Origin: a virus
Reading direction: 5' to 3' (one strand)
Length of the DNA: 64,000 nt
IMG/VR virus record: IMGVR_UViG_3300022745_000018
Coordinates: 1 to 64,000 of that record
Every line of letters starts with the position of its first letter. Positions within the stretch are counted from its first letter, which is position 1. The translations under genes and the position numbers were made by a program. Of this stretch, positions 1-6,199 are shown in pieces. The notes under the pieces are model-generated. The model saw nothing but the letters and a program-made list of their open reading frames with translations, did not search any database and was not told where the DNA came from.

Positions 1-133
1 TTTCATTGAAGACGACACCGTGGTCATTGTAATCAATTTTCTTGATCGTTTCACCATTGATTCTAATGATCCCACGGATCTCTTTTGAATATAGTAGGTC
101 ACCTTCTTGACGGTATGCTTTACAGACTTTCAT
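1..133 (-). CDS. Partial small protein of unknown function
   Basis: The reading frame opens with ATG at 133 and runs off the left edge, so only about 44 N-terminal residues are visible (MKVCKAYRQEGDLLY...). Its ATG overlaps the TGA of the upstream zinc-ribbon gene as ATGA, the usual spacing in this phage, which supports translation. The visible part is rich in charged and beta-prone residues (KEIRGIIRINGE) and has no recognisable domain. Function unknown. Confidence 0.5.
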   Translation of the reverse strand, partial: MKVCKAYRQEGDLLYSKEIRGIIRINGETIKKIDYNDHGVVFNE

Positions 134-348
134 TTCTTTACTTTCTTTGATTTCTTTGGAACATCAACTTCAAGAAGATCACTACGAACACCTTCCCACT
201 CACAATCTACACAGTATGAGCGAGAGTCTGGATCATGCGTCTTCACTGAATGACAATAATGATCTCTAGTATTCACCATGAACATCTGGACATGAGCAGA
301 AGTAACTTGGTCACTTCCACAATCAGGGCATGTATATTTCGTAGTCAT
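130..348 (-). CDS. Small zinc-ribbon protein
   Basis: A 72-residue protein with a CPDC pair at residues 7-10 and a second CVDC pair at about residues 46-49, a spacing typical of a single structural zinc ribbon. The C-terminus is a lysine-rich tail (KKSKKVKK) that could contact nucleic acid. It starts by ATGA overlap with the upstream gene and ends by ATGA overlap with the next, so it sits inside a tightly coupled accessory operon. The fold is inferred from cysteine spacing only and no specific function can be named. Confidence 0.6.
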   Translation of the reverse strand: MTTKYTCPDCGSDQVTSAHVQMFMVNTRDHYCHSVKTHDPDSRSYCVDCEWEGVRSDLLEVDVPKKSKKVKK

Positions 349-756
349 TTTGATTCTTCCAAAATAGATTCGATGTACATGACGAATAGCGCTTTAGATG
401 TTTCCATTTTCGCTTTGGATATCGAATAATCTCCCAACAGTTCATCGTGTTTAGATTGGATATAAAGTAAATCGCTTAACGAAAGCCCGGTCACCATTTC
501 GATGTTCTTTTGTGACGCGGCTCGAGCGACATCTTCGATCAATTTGTGATCGAGACCTCTTTTGGTAATCCACTTCAATTGAGCATCAGAGAAAAGACAA
601 CCAACAGCGCAATTATTTCCAGAATCATAACGATAACTACACCACCCAACATCCTGACTTGTCTTCGCCCCCAACTTTACCAGCTTTTGTCTGTTTGATA
701 ATGTGTCGCAATGACTCGTTACGAGTACGACATTTGATTCCATTAACAATTTTCAT
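345..756 (-). pseudogene. Frameshifted paralogue of the neighbouring CAVGCLF-motif protein
   Basis: An ATG at 756, coupled by ATGA to the gene before it, opens a frame whose N-terminus (MKIVNGIKCRTRNESLRHII) is almost identical to that of the adjacent gene at 753-1172. This frame reaches a stop soon after KAGKVG. The rest of the homologous protein (CSYRYDSGNNCAVGCLF onward, ending EESK) continues in another frame. The switch falls at a run of five G on the coding strand (about 668-672), where removing one G restores a protein collinear with the paralogue. It is either a recent frameshift, a sequencing error or, less likely, programmed slippage. A shorter protein from a downstream start cannot be excluded. 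The family function is unknown. Confidence 0.6.
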
Positions 757-1172
757 TTCGATTCTTCCAAAAGAGATTCGATGTACTTGATGAATTTCTG
801 TTGAGCAATTTTTCTTTGTTCTGGGTCCATCTCACAAGCTAATATATCATCATGCTCACATTGAATATCGTATAATGTAGTCAGAGGAATACCGGTGACA
901 GCCTCAATGTTCTCCACAGAGACTCTCTGTGAGAGATCAAGAATGTCCGTATTATTCAACAAACGATCATCAATCCACTTCAGTTGTTCTTTTGTGAAAA
1001 GACAACCAACAGCACAGTTGTTACCAGACTCATATTGGTATGAGCATAAATCACCAAACATGACATGTTGATCGGAGGATTTTGGACCAACTTTACCAGC
1101 TTTGGTTTGCTCGATGATATGCTTCAGCGACTCGTTACGAGTACGACATTTGATTCCGTTAATGGTTTTCAT
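753..1172 (-). CDS. Conserved CAVGCLF-motif protein of unknown function
   Basis: About 139 residues from ATG 1172, which is preceded by a good AAGGAAC ribosome-binding site; a TTG at 1199 is less likely. The centre carries CSYQYESGNNCAVGCLF followed by a helical tail ending EESLLEESK-like. Paired cysteines could bind metal, but no catalytic motif is evident. The downstream gene is a frameshifted paralogue with the same opening and closing residues, so this is a local tandem duplication. It overlaps its upstream neighbour by 14 nt. Function unknown. Confidence 0.6.
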   Translation of the reverse strand: MKTINGIKCRTRNESLKHIIEQTKAGKVGPKSSDQHVMFGDLCSYQYESGNNCAVGCLFTKEQLKWIDDRLLNNTDILDLSQRVSVENIEAVTGIPLTTLYDIQCEHDDILACEMDPEQRKIAQQKFIKYIESLLEESK

Positions 1173-1617
1173 TTTGTTCCTTTTCAAGGGCTTTCTCAAG
1201 CCAATAGATCATGGGTTCTGGATTCGTGTCATATGTCCATACTCGCCAAGGATCACGAACACTGTTCGTGGGAAACGTTGGATTTTCATCAAGACTGCAT
1301 TTTTCGTCGCACGGATGTCCAGCGCGAACTTTGGAAAGTGGACATTCTCTACACTTAGCCATCCAACCAGACATATTACATAGAGAACAAGAGTTCCCAT
1401 TGACTTTGAATCGTTCGAATGGTGCAACTGCATCTTCAATGCTTGGTATCGTAGTAGGGCCGCACACAATCACCAAGTCATGTTTTTCTAAATTCTCTAC
1501 ACGCAAGCCACGCCATTTCTGAAGGCTGTGTTTGATCGCCGCTTCATTAGAAGCAGCGTTCGCTTCTTCGCTAGACTCAGTTGGATAGAACTCCTCTTTC
1601 CAAGATTTCATTGACAT
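1159..1617 (-). CDS. Cysteine-rich protein of unknown function
   Basis: About 152 residues from ATG 1617 (MSMKSWKEEF), chosen because AAGGA lies about 8 nt upstream. The central part contains CSLCNMSGWMAKCRECPLS and further cysteines (HPCDEKC), seven Cys within about 35 residues, which suggests one or two zinc sites. The N-terminal third is helical and acidic. It overlaps the gene on each side by 10-14 nt, so it is translationally coupled in the left-end operon. No homologue recognised from memory. Confidence 0.55.
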   Translation of the reverse strand: MSMKSWKEEFYPTESSEEANAASNEAAIKHSLQKWRGLRVENLEKHDLVIVCGPTTIPSIEDAVAPFERFKVNGNSCSLCNMSGWMAKCRECPLSKVRAGHPCDEKCSLDENPTFPTNSVRDPWRVWTYDTNPEPMIYWLEKALEKEQNENH

Positions 1618-1823
1618 GATGTAGATCCTTTGATTGATGACCAAACTTTACGGTCCCATGCTTCGTATCTGCTACGGATATTTTCGGCTTCCATCTTTGT
1701 CTGCCCGTAGTATGGATGCCCAGATTCATTCTCGGCGCACCAATCGTTGATACCGAACTCAATCTGCTTTTCGAGATTGATGTCTGAGAAAGACGGATTG
1801 AGAACTTCGTACGCAGGTTTCAT
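1608..1823 (-). CDS. Small protein of unknown function
   Basis: 71 residues from ATG 1823 (MKPAYEVLNPSFSD). A longer frame begins at ATG 1877, but that codon lies inside the promoter-like element at 1856-1882, so the shorter form is preferred. Polar, with an aromatic C-terminal half (RSRYEAWDRKVWSSIKG). First gene behind the local promoter. No recognised domain. Confidence 0.5.
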   Translation of the reverse strand: MKPAYEVLNPSFSDINLEKQIEFGINDWCAENESGHPYYGQTKMEAENIRSRYEAWDRKVWSSIKGSTSCQ

Positions 1824-1855
1824 GATAGCATTCCGATTTGTTTGTCGATGATTGA

Positions 1856-1882
1856 ATTGTATATCACCAACAAACATGTAGT
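1856..1882 (-). promoter_or_regulatory. Class B accessory-gene promoter (ACTACA-15-TACAAT)
   Basis: Reading the minus strand, ACTACA (1877-1882) is followed after exactly 15 nt by TACAAT (1856-1861), then TCAATCATCGACA. Three other elements in the first 10 kb have the same layout. It would drive the gene at 1608-1823 and those downstream. The assignment is by comparison of the four copies. Confidence 0.5.
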
Positions 1883-2142
1883 CATTTCTTCGTCAGACGC
1901 GGGTCGGGGTAATAACTGGGAAACGTGTCAGCCGACTTTTTGTTGTATGCTACTGCTTTCAAAGACGCAAATGCTTTATTGAGAGCTTTGCGAGCATTGT
2001 CATATTGAATATCTTCTCGCCAAACGCCGTCATAGTGTCCAGAGCATTCGCGCTTTGCTTCGATCAAAGCATCTCGAGCGATGAGGTATTCGTCCAGAAT
2101 ATCGGCGAAATCCAAAGGTGTAGAATCTTCAGTTGTCAACAT
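1882..2142 (-). CDS. Small helical protein, DExYLxAxxxL module
   Basis: 86 residues from ATG 2142. ATG 2148 is also in frame, but the GGAAAGG ribosome-binding site is better spaced from 2142. The body (ILDEYLIARDALIEAK, then ARKALNKAFASLKAV) resembles the C-terminal half of the gene at 3938-4336 (LLDAYLSAQEML, then AKNDLDEAFESL). The two look like copies of one small helical-hairpin module. Its stop lies within the ACTACA box of the next promoter. Function unknown. Confidence 0.55.
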   Translation of the reverse strand: MLTTEDSTPLDFADILDEYLIARDALIEAKRECSGHYDGVWREDIQYDNARKALNKAFASLKAVAYNKKSADTFPSYYPDPRLTKK

Positions 2143-2377
2143 AACCATTCACCTTTCCATTAGCATCAAATGTACCATAGTTAAGATTCAGATCAAAAGC
2201 AGCAGACTCAACTTCAGCGATGACAATTCGCGAAATTTCGTGACTAGTACCTTTCGGCCAATTCTGAACCGGCTTAAGCAAAGTTTCCTCAGCGGTTTTT
2301 TTCGTATCGTAGAGGTACTTGGCATACACTTTTGCTGGTGTATCAAAGCTCTTTTCGTGGATGAATTCGTATTCCAT
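2129..2377 (-). CDS. Small protein of unknown function
   Basis: 82 residues starting at ATG 2377 (MEYEFIHEKSFDTPAKVY). Mixed alpha/beta character with no cysteines and no membrane segment. It overlaps the following gene by about 14 nt. The ribosome-binding site (GGGT, 9 nt upstream) is weak. No family recognised. Confidence 0.5.
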   Translation of the reverse strand: MEYEFIHEKSFDTPAKVYAKYLYDTKKTAEETLLKPVQNWPKGTSHEISRIVIAEVESAAFDLNLNYGTFDANGKVNGYVDN

Positions 2378-2383
2378 GATGTA

Positions 2384-2599
2384 TTACCCGTTAAGTGCTT
2401 TTGATGTTGCATTCAAACAGGCATCAACGAGATCTCCCAATGTGGCACCGCTTGGGTCTACATATTCGCCTAAGCTTATACCGGAATGCGACAGCACTTC
2501 ACAAATAGCTTGGTTTAACACCAATGCATCTGAGATCACTTTGGACTGAGGATCTTCACCAACCATCGGTTCGTCACTGATGCGACTACCAACAGCCAT
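2384..2599 (-). CDS. Small protein of unknown function
   Basis: 71 residues from ATG 2599, preceded by ACAGGAAAA. It has an acidic N-terminus and a helical C-terminus (LGDLVDACLNATSKALNG). It overlaps the preceding gene by 64 nt in a different frame, which is unusually long for this phage; a later start at MVGEDPQ would shorten the overlap. Function unknown. Confidence 0.45.
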   Translation of the reverse strand: MAVGSRISDEPMVGEDPQSKVISDALVLNQAICEVLSHSGISLGEYVDPSGATLGDLVDACLNATSKALNG

Positions 2600-2688
2600 T
2601 TTTCCTGTTCACGGAGAGCATCTTCCATCGTATGAAAGACTCCTTGGATCGTTCCGTTTTCAAGAATGAGTACTTTTGCATATTTCAT
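2536..2688 (-). CDS. Small protein of unknown function
   Basis: 50 residues from ATG 2688 (MKYAKVLILENGTIQGVF), with a strong GAGGAAC site 4-5 nt upstream. The sequence looks like a short beta-beta-alpha fold (TMEDALREQEKW). The last third overlaps the next gene by 64 nt, so a frameshift near the end is possible. No recognised domain. Confidence 0.45.
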   Translation of the reverse strand: MKYAKVLILENGTIQGVFHTMEDALREQEKWLLVVASVTNRWLVKILSPK

Positions 2689-2698
2689 GTTCTGTTCC

Positions 2699-2980
2699 TC
2701 AAAACAAATTCTGTTGACTGCTGCGAGCAAGTATCTCGGCACTATATGGGCTGCGAGACAGACCAGCTTCGGCAGTTTTCTTTACGAAATTCTTCGCGGC
2801 TTTTGCTGTTTTTGTTCTAGCTATCGCCACAATCATCCGAGCATCATCATAAATGATCGTTTCGATTTGATCATAAGGCGCCCAATCGCGTTCCCGGCTT
2901 TGAGCAAGTTTGTGTTCTACATCAAAAGTGATGCCGTTCTGAATGATTCGTTCATTAGTAGGAGCAACAAGCTTTGACAT
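2699..2980 (-). CDS. Small protein of unknown function
   Basis: 93 residues from ATG 2980, with AAGGAAAC a few bases upstream. It is the first gene behind the promoter element at 3017-3043. Mostly alpha/beta with a basic helix (RTKTAKAAKNFVKKTAEAG) near the C-terminus. No cysteine motif or membrane segment. Unknown function. Confidence 0.55.
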   Translation of the reverse strand: MSKLVAPTNERIIQNGITFDVEHKLAQSRERDWAPYDQIETIIYDDARMIVAIARTKTAKAAKNFVKKTAEAGLSRSPYSAEILARSSQQNLF

Positions 2981-3016
2981 TTTGTTTCCTTCGGTTGTTC
3001 GTTTGTCGATGGATGA

Positions 3017-3043
3017 ATTTTATTTGGAGTAGCTTCATGTAGT
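3017..3043 (-). promoter_or_regulatory. Class B accessory-gene promoter (ACTACA-15-TAAAAT)
   Basis: On the minus strand, ACTACA (3038-3043), a 15-nt spacer and TAAAAT (3017-3022) are followed by TCATCCATCGACA. It lies in the only sizeable gap of this region (2981-3094) and points to the gene at 2699-2980. Same geometry as the elements at 1856, 5194 and 9786. Confidence 0.6.
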
Positions 3044-3094
3044 AGATAACACCAAAACGGCCATTGAAGACCGTTCTGAAAATTGCGAATTGTT

Positions 3095-3700
3095 TTAGTT
3101 TGACTTCAGATAGTCAATGAGATCCGGAATCTTCTCTTGAGATGCAGGACTAAATGTGTATGTTATACCGTGCTTAGATGACCCTACAATCATACTAGAT
3201 CCTAGGATCTTTTTCCCTGTGGAATACCAATCCGGTGGACTGCGCTTCGTCCAGACGGCGAATTCCTTTGCTACAATGTAATAGTAGCGATACTGACGGA
3301 TGACGTCATCCTCGTCATTGATGTTGAAAACTTTGTAGACATCTTTGCATGCAACGGCTGGACAGGTCCACGTGTCTTCTAAACCGTGCGACGTTTCCAG
3401 ATGCGGCAACAATCTAAGGGAAGCATGTGGCTTCTCCCGGCCTTTACGCCACTTCATTTCAGTCTCTAAAGCAAGAGCGTGGTCAAGGACCCATCTGTAA
3501 TTTTTAGTACCGGATCGAACCCAAACTGAAGATGGATGATTGATGTGCGTCGATTTGTAGAAAACGTCTGGTGTAGGATGACCAGATAGTCGCTGAGATG
3601 TAGATAGCATCTGAACAGATTCCAAGATCATCTTCTGATGCGCATCGCATAACATCGTCGCTGCTTTATAGGGTGACTTGTCTAAATAAAAGATATTCAT
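3095..3700 (-). CDS. Conserved phage protein, MNIFxLDxxPxxAAxxxCDxH family
   Basis: 201 residues. The N-terminus (MNIFYLDKSPYKAATMLCDAHQKM, read in two parts) matches a conserved opening that I recall from uncharacterised proteins of T4-like and marine phages, with LESVQMLST following. Conserved aromatic and basic clusters (KNYRWVLDHALALETE; RSPPDWYSTGKK) suggest a globular enzyme-like protein. No function can be assigned; a link to pyrimidine-dimer glycosylases was considered and not adopted. The upstream sequence contains a plausible TATGATACAAT box but a poor ribosome-binding site. Confidence 0.65.
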   Translation of the reverse strand: MNIFYLDKSPYKAATMLCDAHQKMILESVQMLSTSQRLSGHPTPDVFYKSTHINHPSSVWVRSGTKNYRWVLDHALALETEMKWRKGREKPHASLRLLPHLETSHGLEDTWTCPAVACKDVYKVFNINDEDDVIRQYRYYYIVAKEFAVWTKRSPPDWYSTGKKILGSSMIVGSSKHGITYTFSPASQEKIPDLIDYLKSN

Positions 3701-3728
3701 GGTGCTATTGTATCATAGTTTCTTGGCA

Positions 3729-3938
3729 TCAAAGTATGAAACCAGACACCAAGATGAACGCAGCAAGGTACAGATTGACTACTGGAACGAACCCAAGAAA
3801 TGCGACCACTGCAAGCGATATGATTGTTCCTTTGTCATTAGTATACCAGCGCCGACAATCAATAATCCCAGAAATAACTCTCCATTCCACCACAATCATC
3901 GAAATTAAGTACAAGAAATCGATTGATTCTAACATCAT
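3729..3938 (-). CDS. Small membrane protein
   Basis: 69 residues from ATG 3938, with AAAGGTG upstream and TAATG coupling to the preceding gene. Two hydrophobic stretches (about residues 8-25 and 41-67) predict two transmembrane helices joined by a short basic loop (CRRWYTNDKG). Probably an inner-membrane protein. No family recognised. Confidence 0.55.
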   Translation of the reverse strand: MMLESIDFLYLISMIVVEWRVISGIIDCRRWYTNDKGTIISLAVVAFLGFVPVVNLYLAAFILVSGFIL

Positions 3939-4336
3939 TACGCACCTTTCATTGAAAGAGATTCAAATGCTTCATCCAAGTCATTCTTTGCTCGAATGTA
4001 AGACCCTTGAAGAGTGAAGTATTGAGGACCGTAACGTGCGTCTGGACTACGCAGCATTTCCTGAGCTGATAGATATGCATCTAAGAGTTCTGTGAATTTG
4101 CGTTTAGGCGGTGTTAGAGGATCACTCATTTGAAAATCCCTATTGTATGTATCAAAGAATTCTTGTAGATTCTCGTAAGGCTCACGCTGCCGGCGTGCTT
4201 CAATAACTACACGTCCGTCATCCAAAATACTAAACGTGAATCTTGTGGTGGACATCACGAACTGATATTCACCAGTCTCTCGCCCATCCTTTAGTTTCTG
4301 GGCTATTGTCAAATACTCGTCTTTAGTCAGAATCAT
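3938..4336 (-). CDS. Protein with C-terminal DxYLxAxxxL module
   Basis: About 132 residues from ATG 4336 (MILTKDEYLTIAQKL); an upstream in-frame start would run far into the preceding gene. The N-terminal part is alpha/beta (FTFSILDDGRVVIEARR). The C-terminal part (LLDAYLSAQEML... AKNDLDEAFESL) resembles the protein at 1882-2142. The stop overlaps the next start as TAATG. Function unknown. Confidence 0.5.
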   Translation of the reverse strand: MILTKDEYLTIAQKLKDGRETGEYQFVMSTTRFTFSILDDGRVVIEARRQREPYENLQEFFDTYNRDFQMSDPLTPPKRKFTELLDAYLSAQEMLRSPDARYGPQYFTLQGSYIRAKNDLDEAFESLSMKGA

Positions 4337-4337
4337 G

Positions 4338-4772
4338 TCAACAGAACGCTTGGTTGAGGTTTGTGAATGTGATGAAAGTATCACCAGATGCAACTTTGCG
4401 GTGGACACTATATTCTATGTTATACCAATCACCGATTGTATTCTCTTGCCAATTGTCGCAACGCTTACTAACATAAACGTCTTTGTAAGTATATCCAGAC
4501 TCTGTTTGGAACGTCACATAGAAATGCTTCGGTGGATTCATTGATAGAAGTTTGACACGCAGAACTTGATTTATACTAACGACTACAGAATCAGGTTCTT
4601 TAGATTTCACACCACCGATCACAAGCACGATCAAAAGTACACAGAAAACAATCCCAGACAAATCTACATTCGCTGGGTTGTCTTTGGAAATGTTTTCGAA
4701 AAAGAAGTATGCAGTGATTGCAAAGAACGATGCAATCAATAGAGGTACAACAAATTCCACAAAGATTGTCAT
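4338..4772 (-). CDS. Membrane-anchored protein of unknown function
   Basis: 144 residues from ATG 4772, with GGAG at a good distance. Residues about 5-25 and 40-58 form two hydrophobic helices. The remaining 85 residues are soluble and beta-rich (HFYVTFQTESGYTYKDVYVS) and would face one side of the membrane. Coupled by overlap to the Cys-rich gene before it. No family recognised; a superinfection or envelope role would be speculation. Confidence 0.55.
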   Translation of the reverse strand: MTIFVEFVVPLLIASFFAITAYFFFENISKDNPANVDLSGIVFCVLLIVLVIGGVKSKEPDSVVVSINQVLRVKLLSMNPPKHFYVTFQTESGYTYKDVYVSKRCDNWQENTIGDWYNIEYSVHRKVASGDTFITFTNLNQAFC

Positions 4773-4978
4773 TTTAGATTCTCCAACTCAACAAAATGTT
4801 TACCATCAGGACCGCACGAACCGGACACTCTCTGAACGGAGCAATGCAGTAGATACTTCTTTCCAGTTACAAGATCGGTCTCAAGATGAGTACAAAGATA
4901 ATGCTCGCCCTGAAGTTTCACTAGAAGTGGGTATTCACTAGGATTGCAGCAATTGACGCAGTTGACACAGAGCTTCAC
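4769..4978 (-). CDS. Small cysteine-rich protein
   Basis: 69 residues beginning with GTG 4978, which overlaps the preceding TGA as GTGA. The N-terminus has CVNCVNCCNP and two further Cys (YLCTH, LHCSV), plus SCGPDGKHF near the end. The pattern suggests a zinc-binding mini-domain. Function unknown. Confidence 0.5.
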   Translation of the reverse strand: MKLCVNCVNCCNPSEYPLLVKLQGEHYLCTHLETDLVTGKKYLLHCSVQRVSGSCGPDGKHFVELENLK

Positions 4979-5187
4979 GTTTTGACCTTTGGTGCCGGTG
5001 CTGTCATTTGTTTAGAACCTGGTGTGCTCAACCAGATTTCGCCTGTAGGATCGACTTCGGCTTGCATCTTCCAAAGATCAGCCAGTTTGGCTTTGGCTCG
5101 ATTGCGAGTATGACTGTCGTCTGACATCTCAAATGTCCAATCGAAATTCGCAAGAGCGGTTTTGTATCGTTTAAGTATTTCGTTCAT
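4975..5187 (-). CDS. Small protein of unknown function
   Basis: 70 residues from ATG 5187 (MNEILKRYKTALANFDW). The ATG falls only 6 nt after the TACAAT box of the promoter element at 5194-5220, so the message would be leaderless unless an upstream transcript is used. Helical, with a proline- and lysine-rich tail (MTAPAPKVKT). No recognised domain. Confidence 0.5.
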   Translation of the reverse strand: MNEILKRYKTALANFDWTFEMSDDSHTRNRAKAKLADLWKMQAEVDPTGEIWLSTPGSKQMTAPAPKVKT

Positions 5188-5193
5188 GATTGA

Positions 5194-5220
5194 ATTGTAT
5201 TCACCCAACGATCATGTAGT
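5194..5220 (-). promoter_or_regulatory. Class B accessory-gene promoter (ACTACA-15-TACAAT)
   Basis: Minus-strand ACTACA (5215-5220), 15-nt spacer, TACAAT (5194-5199), then TCAATCATG where the ATG is the start of the next gene. It shares ACTACATGATC-type context with the copy at 9786. Position and geometry support a promoter, but the predicted start site coincides with the start codon. Confidence 0.5.
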
Positions 5221-5361
5221 CGAATACGGACCGTCTATATCACGCTTCAGTGTTTCGCGATAGAACTCAATCATCTTTAGATCGACTAAACCAAGTGTCT
5301 CTCGGACTATCTGATCTGTTGGTAAATCTCTAATGACACGATCGTAGAGTACATCATGCAA
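5212..5361 (-). CDS. Small reading frame, possible 3' part of a frameshifted gene
   Basis: An uninterrupted frame encodes KPGTSLHDVLYDRVIRDLPT and continues to an EFYRETLKRDIDG region, ending at TGA inside the ACTACATGA promoter motif. It has no good start; TTG 5361 is the only candidate. Codon use and helix character look coding. Adding one base at the AAAA run near 5388-5391 would fuse it to the gene at 5382-5552 as one protein of about 106 residues. The start coordinate is therefore provisional. Confidence 0.3.
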   Translation of the reverse strand: MHDVLYDRVIRDLPTDQIVRETLGLVDLKMIEFYRETLKRDIDGPYSTT

Positions 5362-5381
5362 TGAAGTTCCCGGTTTGCGAT

Positions 5382-5552
5382 TTAGGAAGATTTTGTTTCA
5401 AAGGTATGGGTTCTCTCTCTTGCTGGTTCTACCTTAGCACCGAAACCACAGATACCGATATTATCTTCACTGATGCGCTCGTCTGAAACACCTAGCCTAT
5501 ACGCATCGGCACATACTTGAGACAAGATTGCGCGAATCCCTAAATCAGACAT
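5382..5552 (-). CDS. Small protein of unknown function, possibly frameshifted
   Basis: 56 residues from ATG 5552 (MSDLGIRAILSQVCADAYRL), with GGGAAGAG upstream. It overlaps the preceding gene by 8 nt. The sequence ends TFETKSS just after an AAAA run, and a one-base change there would extend it through the frame at 5212-5361. The CADAYRLGVSDERISEDNI segment is helical. No family recognised. Confidence 0.45.
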   Translation of the reverse strand: MSDLGIRAILSQVCADAYRLGVSDERISEDNIGICGFGAKVEPARERTHTFETKSS

Positions 5553-5979
5553 CACTCTTCCCTCTCCCAATCTCTGCTGCGGCTCTAACGATTGCGCGGC
5601 GTTTGGCGGCAGCAATATCAGAACCAATGGGCTCATGCCACATCGTTCGAATTCCGTTCCGAATTCTAGCGCTCACATAACCTTTCTCCGGAACTTCCAT
5701 GGTATAGATATTCAACTCTTTCGCTAGATGATTTGCACACAAATCATTCTCTAAAGGATTCCAATAGAAATTACCAACAGATTTGTGTTGATATTCGCCG
5801 TTGCCTATTAGTAGATACCCAAGAGCCAACGCCGCGAGATCTGTTAGTTCTCCATCAGATGTCTGATCATCTAGTTTTGAATAGTCGCCGACGTTAGTAT
5901 CACCAAACCACACAACCAGTTCGCACTCCATATACCCTCCCGGGCAACTAACGAATCCACTTTCGTTTGGCTTAGTCAT
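5545..5979 (-). CDS. Protein of unknown function
   Basis: 144 residues from ATG 5979 (MTKPNESGFVS), selected because it forms an ATGA overlap with the upstream stop. Alpha/beta composition with three Cys spread through the first half and a basic C-terminal helix (AAAKRRAIVRAAAEIGRGK). LTDLAALALGYLLIGNGEYQHK is a hydrophobic but probably buried segment. No domain recognised. Confidence 0.5.
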   Translation of the reverse strand: MTKPNESGFVSCPGGYMECELVVWFGDTNVGDYSKLDDQTSDGELTDLAALALGYLLIGNGEYQHKSVGNFYWNPLENDLCANHLAKELNIYTMEVPEKGYVSARIRNGIRTMWHEPIGSDIAAAKRRAIVRAAAEIGRGKSDV

Positions 5980-6191
5980 TTTGTATTCCATGCATCAACG
6001 GCTTCTTTGTCCAACTTGATGCATTCACTCGCTGTTTGCCATTGCTTCCTAGAAGTCGGTGATGGATTCAAGAGTTCAAGATAGATGTTTCTGCATTTAG
6101 GGTTCTTTGGAAATCCCTTAATGACATAGATGTGATTGTAGTAAACCACATAGTCACCACAAACCAGATCTTGATCGATCTTATCTTTCAT
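5976..6191 (-). CDS. Small protein of unknown function
   Basis: About 71 residues from ATG 6191 (MKDKIDQDLVCGDYVVYYN), favoured by a strong GAGGTG site. An ATG at 6203, coupled by ATGA to the radical SAM gene, is the alternative. The opening DLVCGDYVVYYNHIYVI looks like a small beta-barrel (SH3-like). Function unknown. Confidence 0.5.
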   Translation of the reverse strand: MKDKIDQDLVCGDYVVYYNHIYVIKGFPKNPKCRNIYLELLNPSPTSRKQWQTASECIKLDKEAVDAWNTK

Positions 6192-6199
6192 CACGCACC

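Noticed and set aside
3095-3700. Pyrimidine-dimer glycosylase (DenV) assignment for the MNIFYLDK protein
   Set aside because: Only a weak PPDWYSTGKK resemblance; the catalytic N-terminal Thr and overall pattern of DenV are missing.
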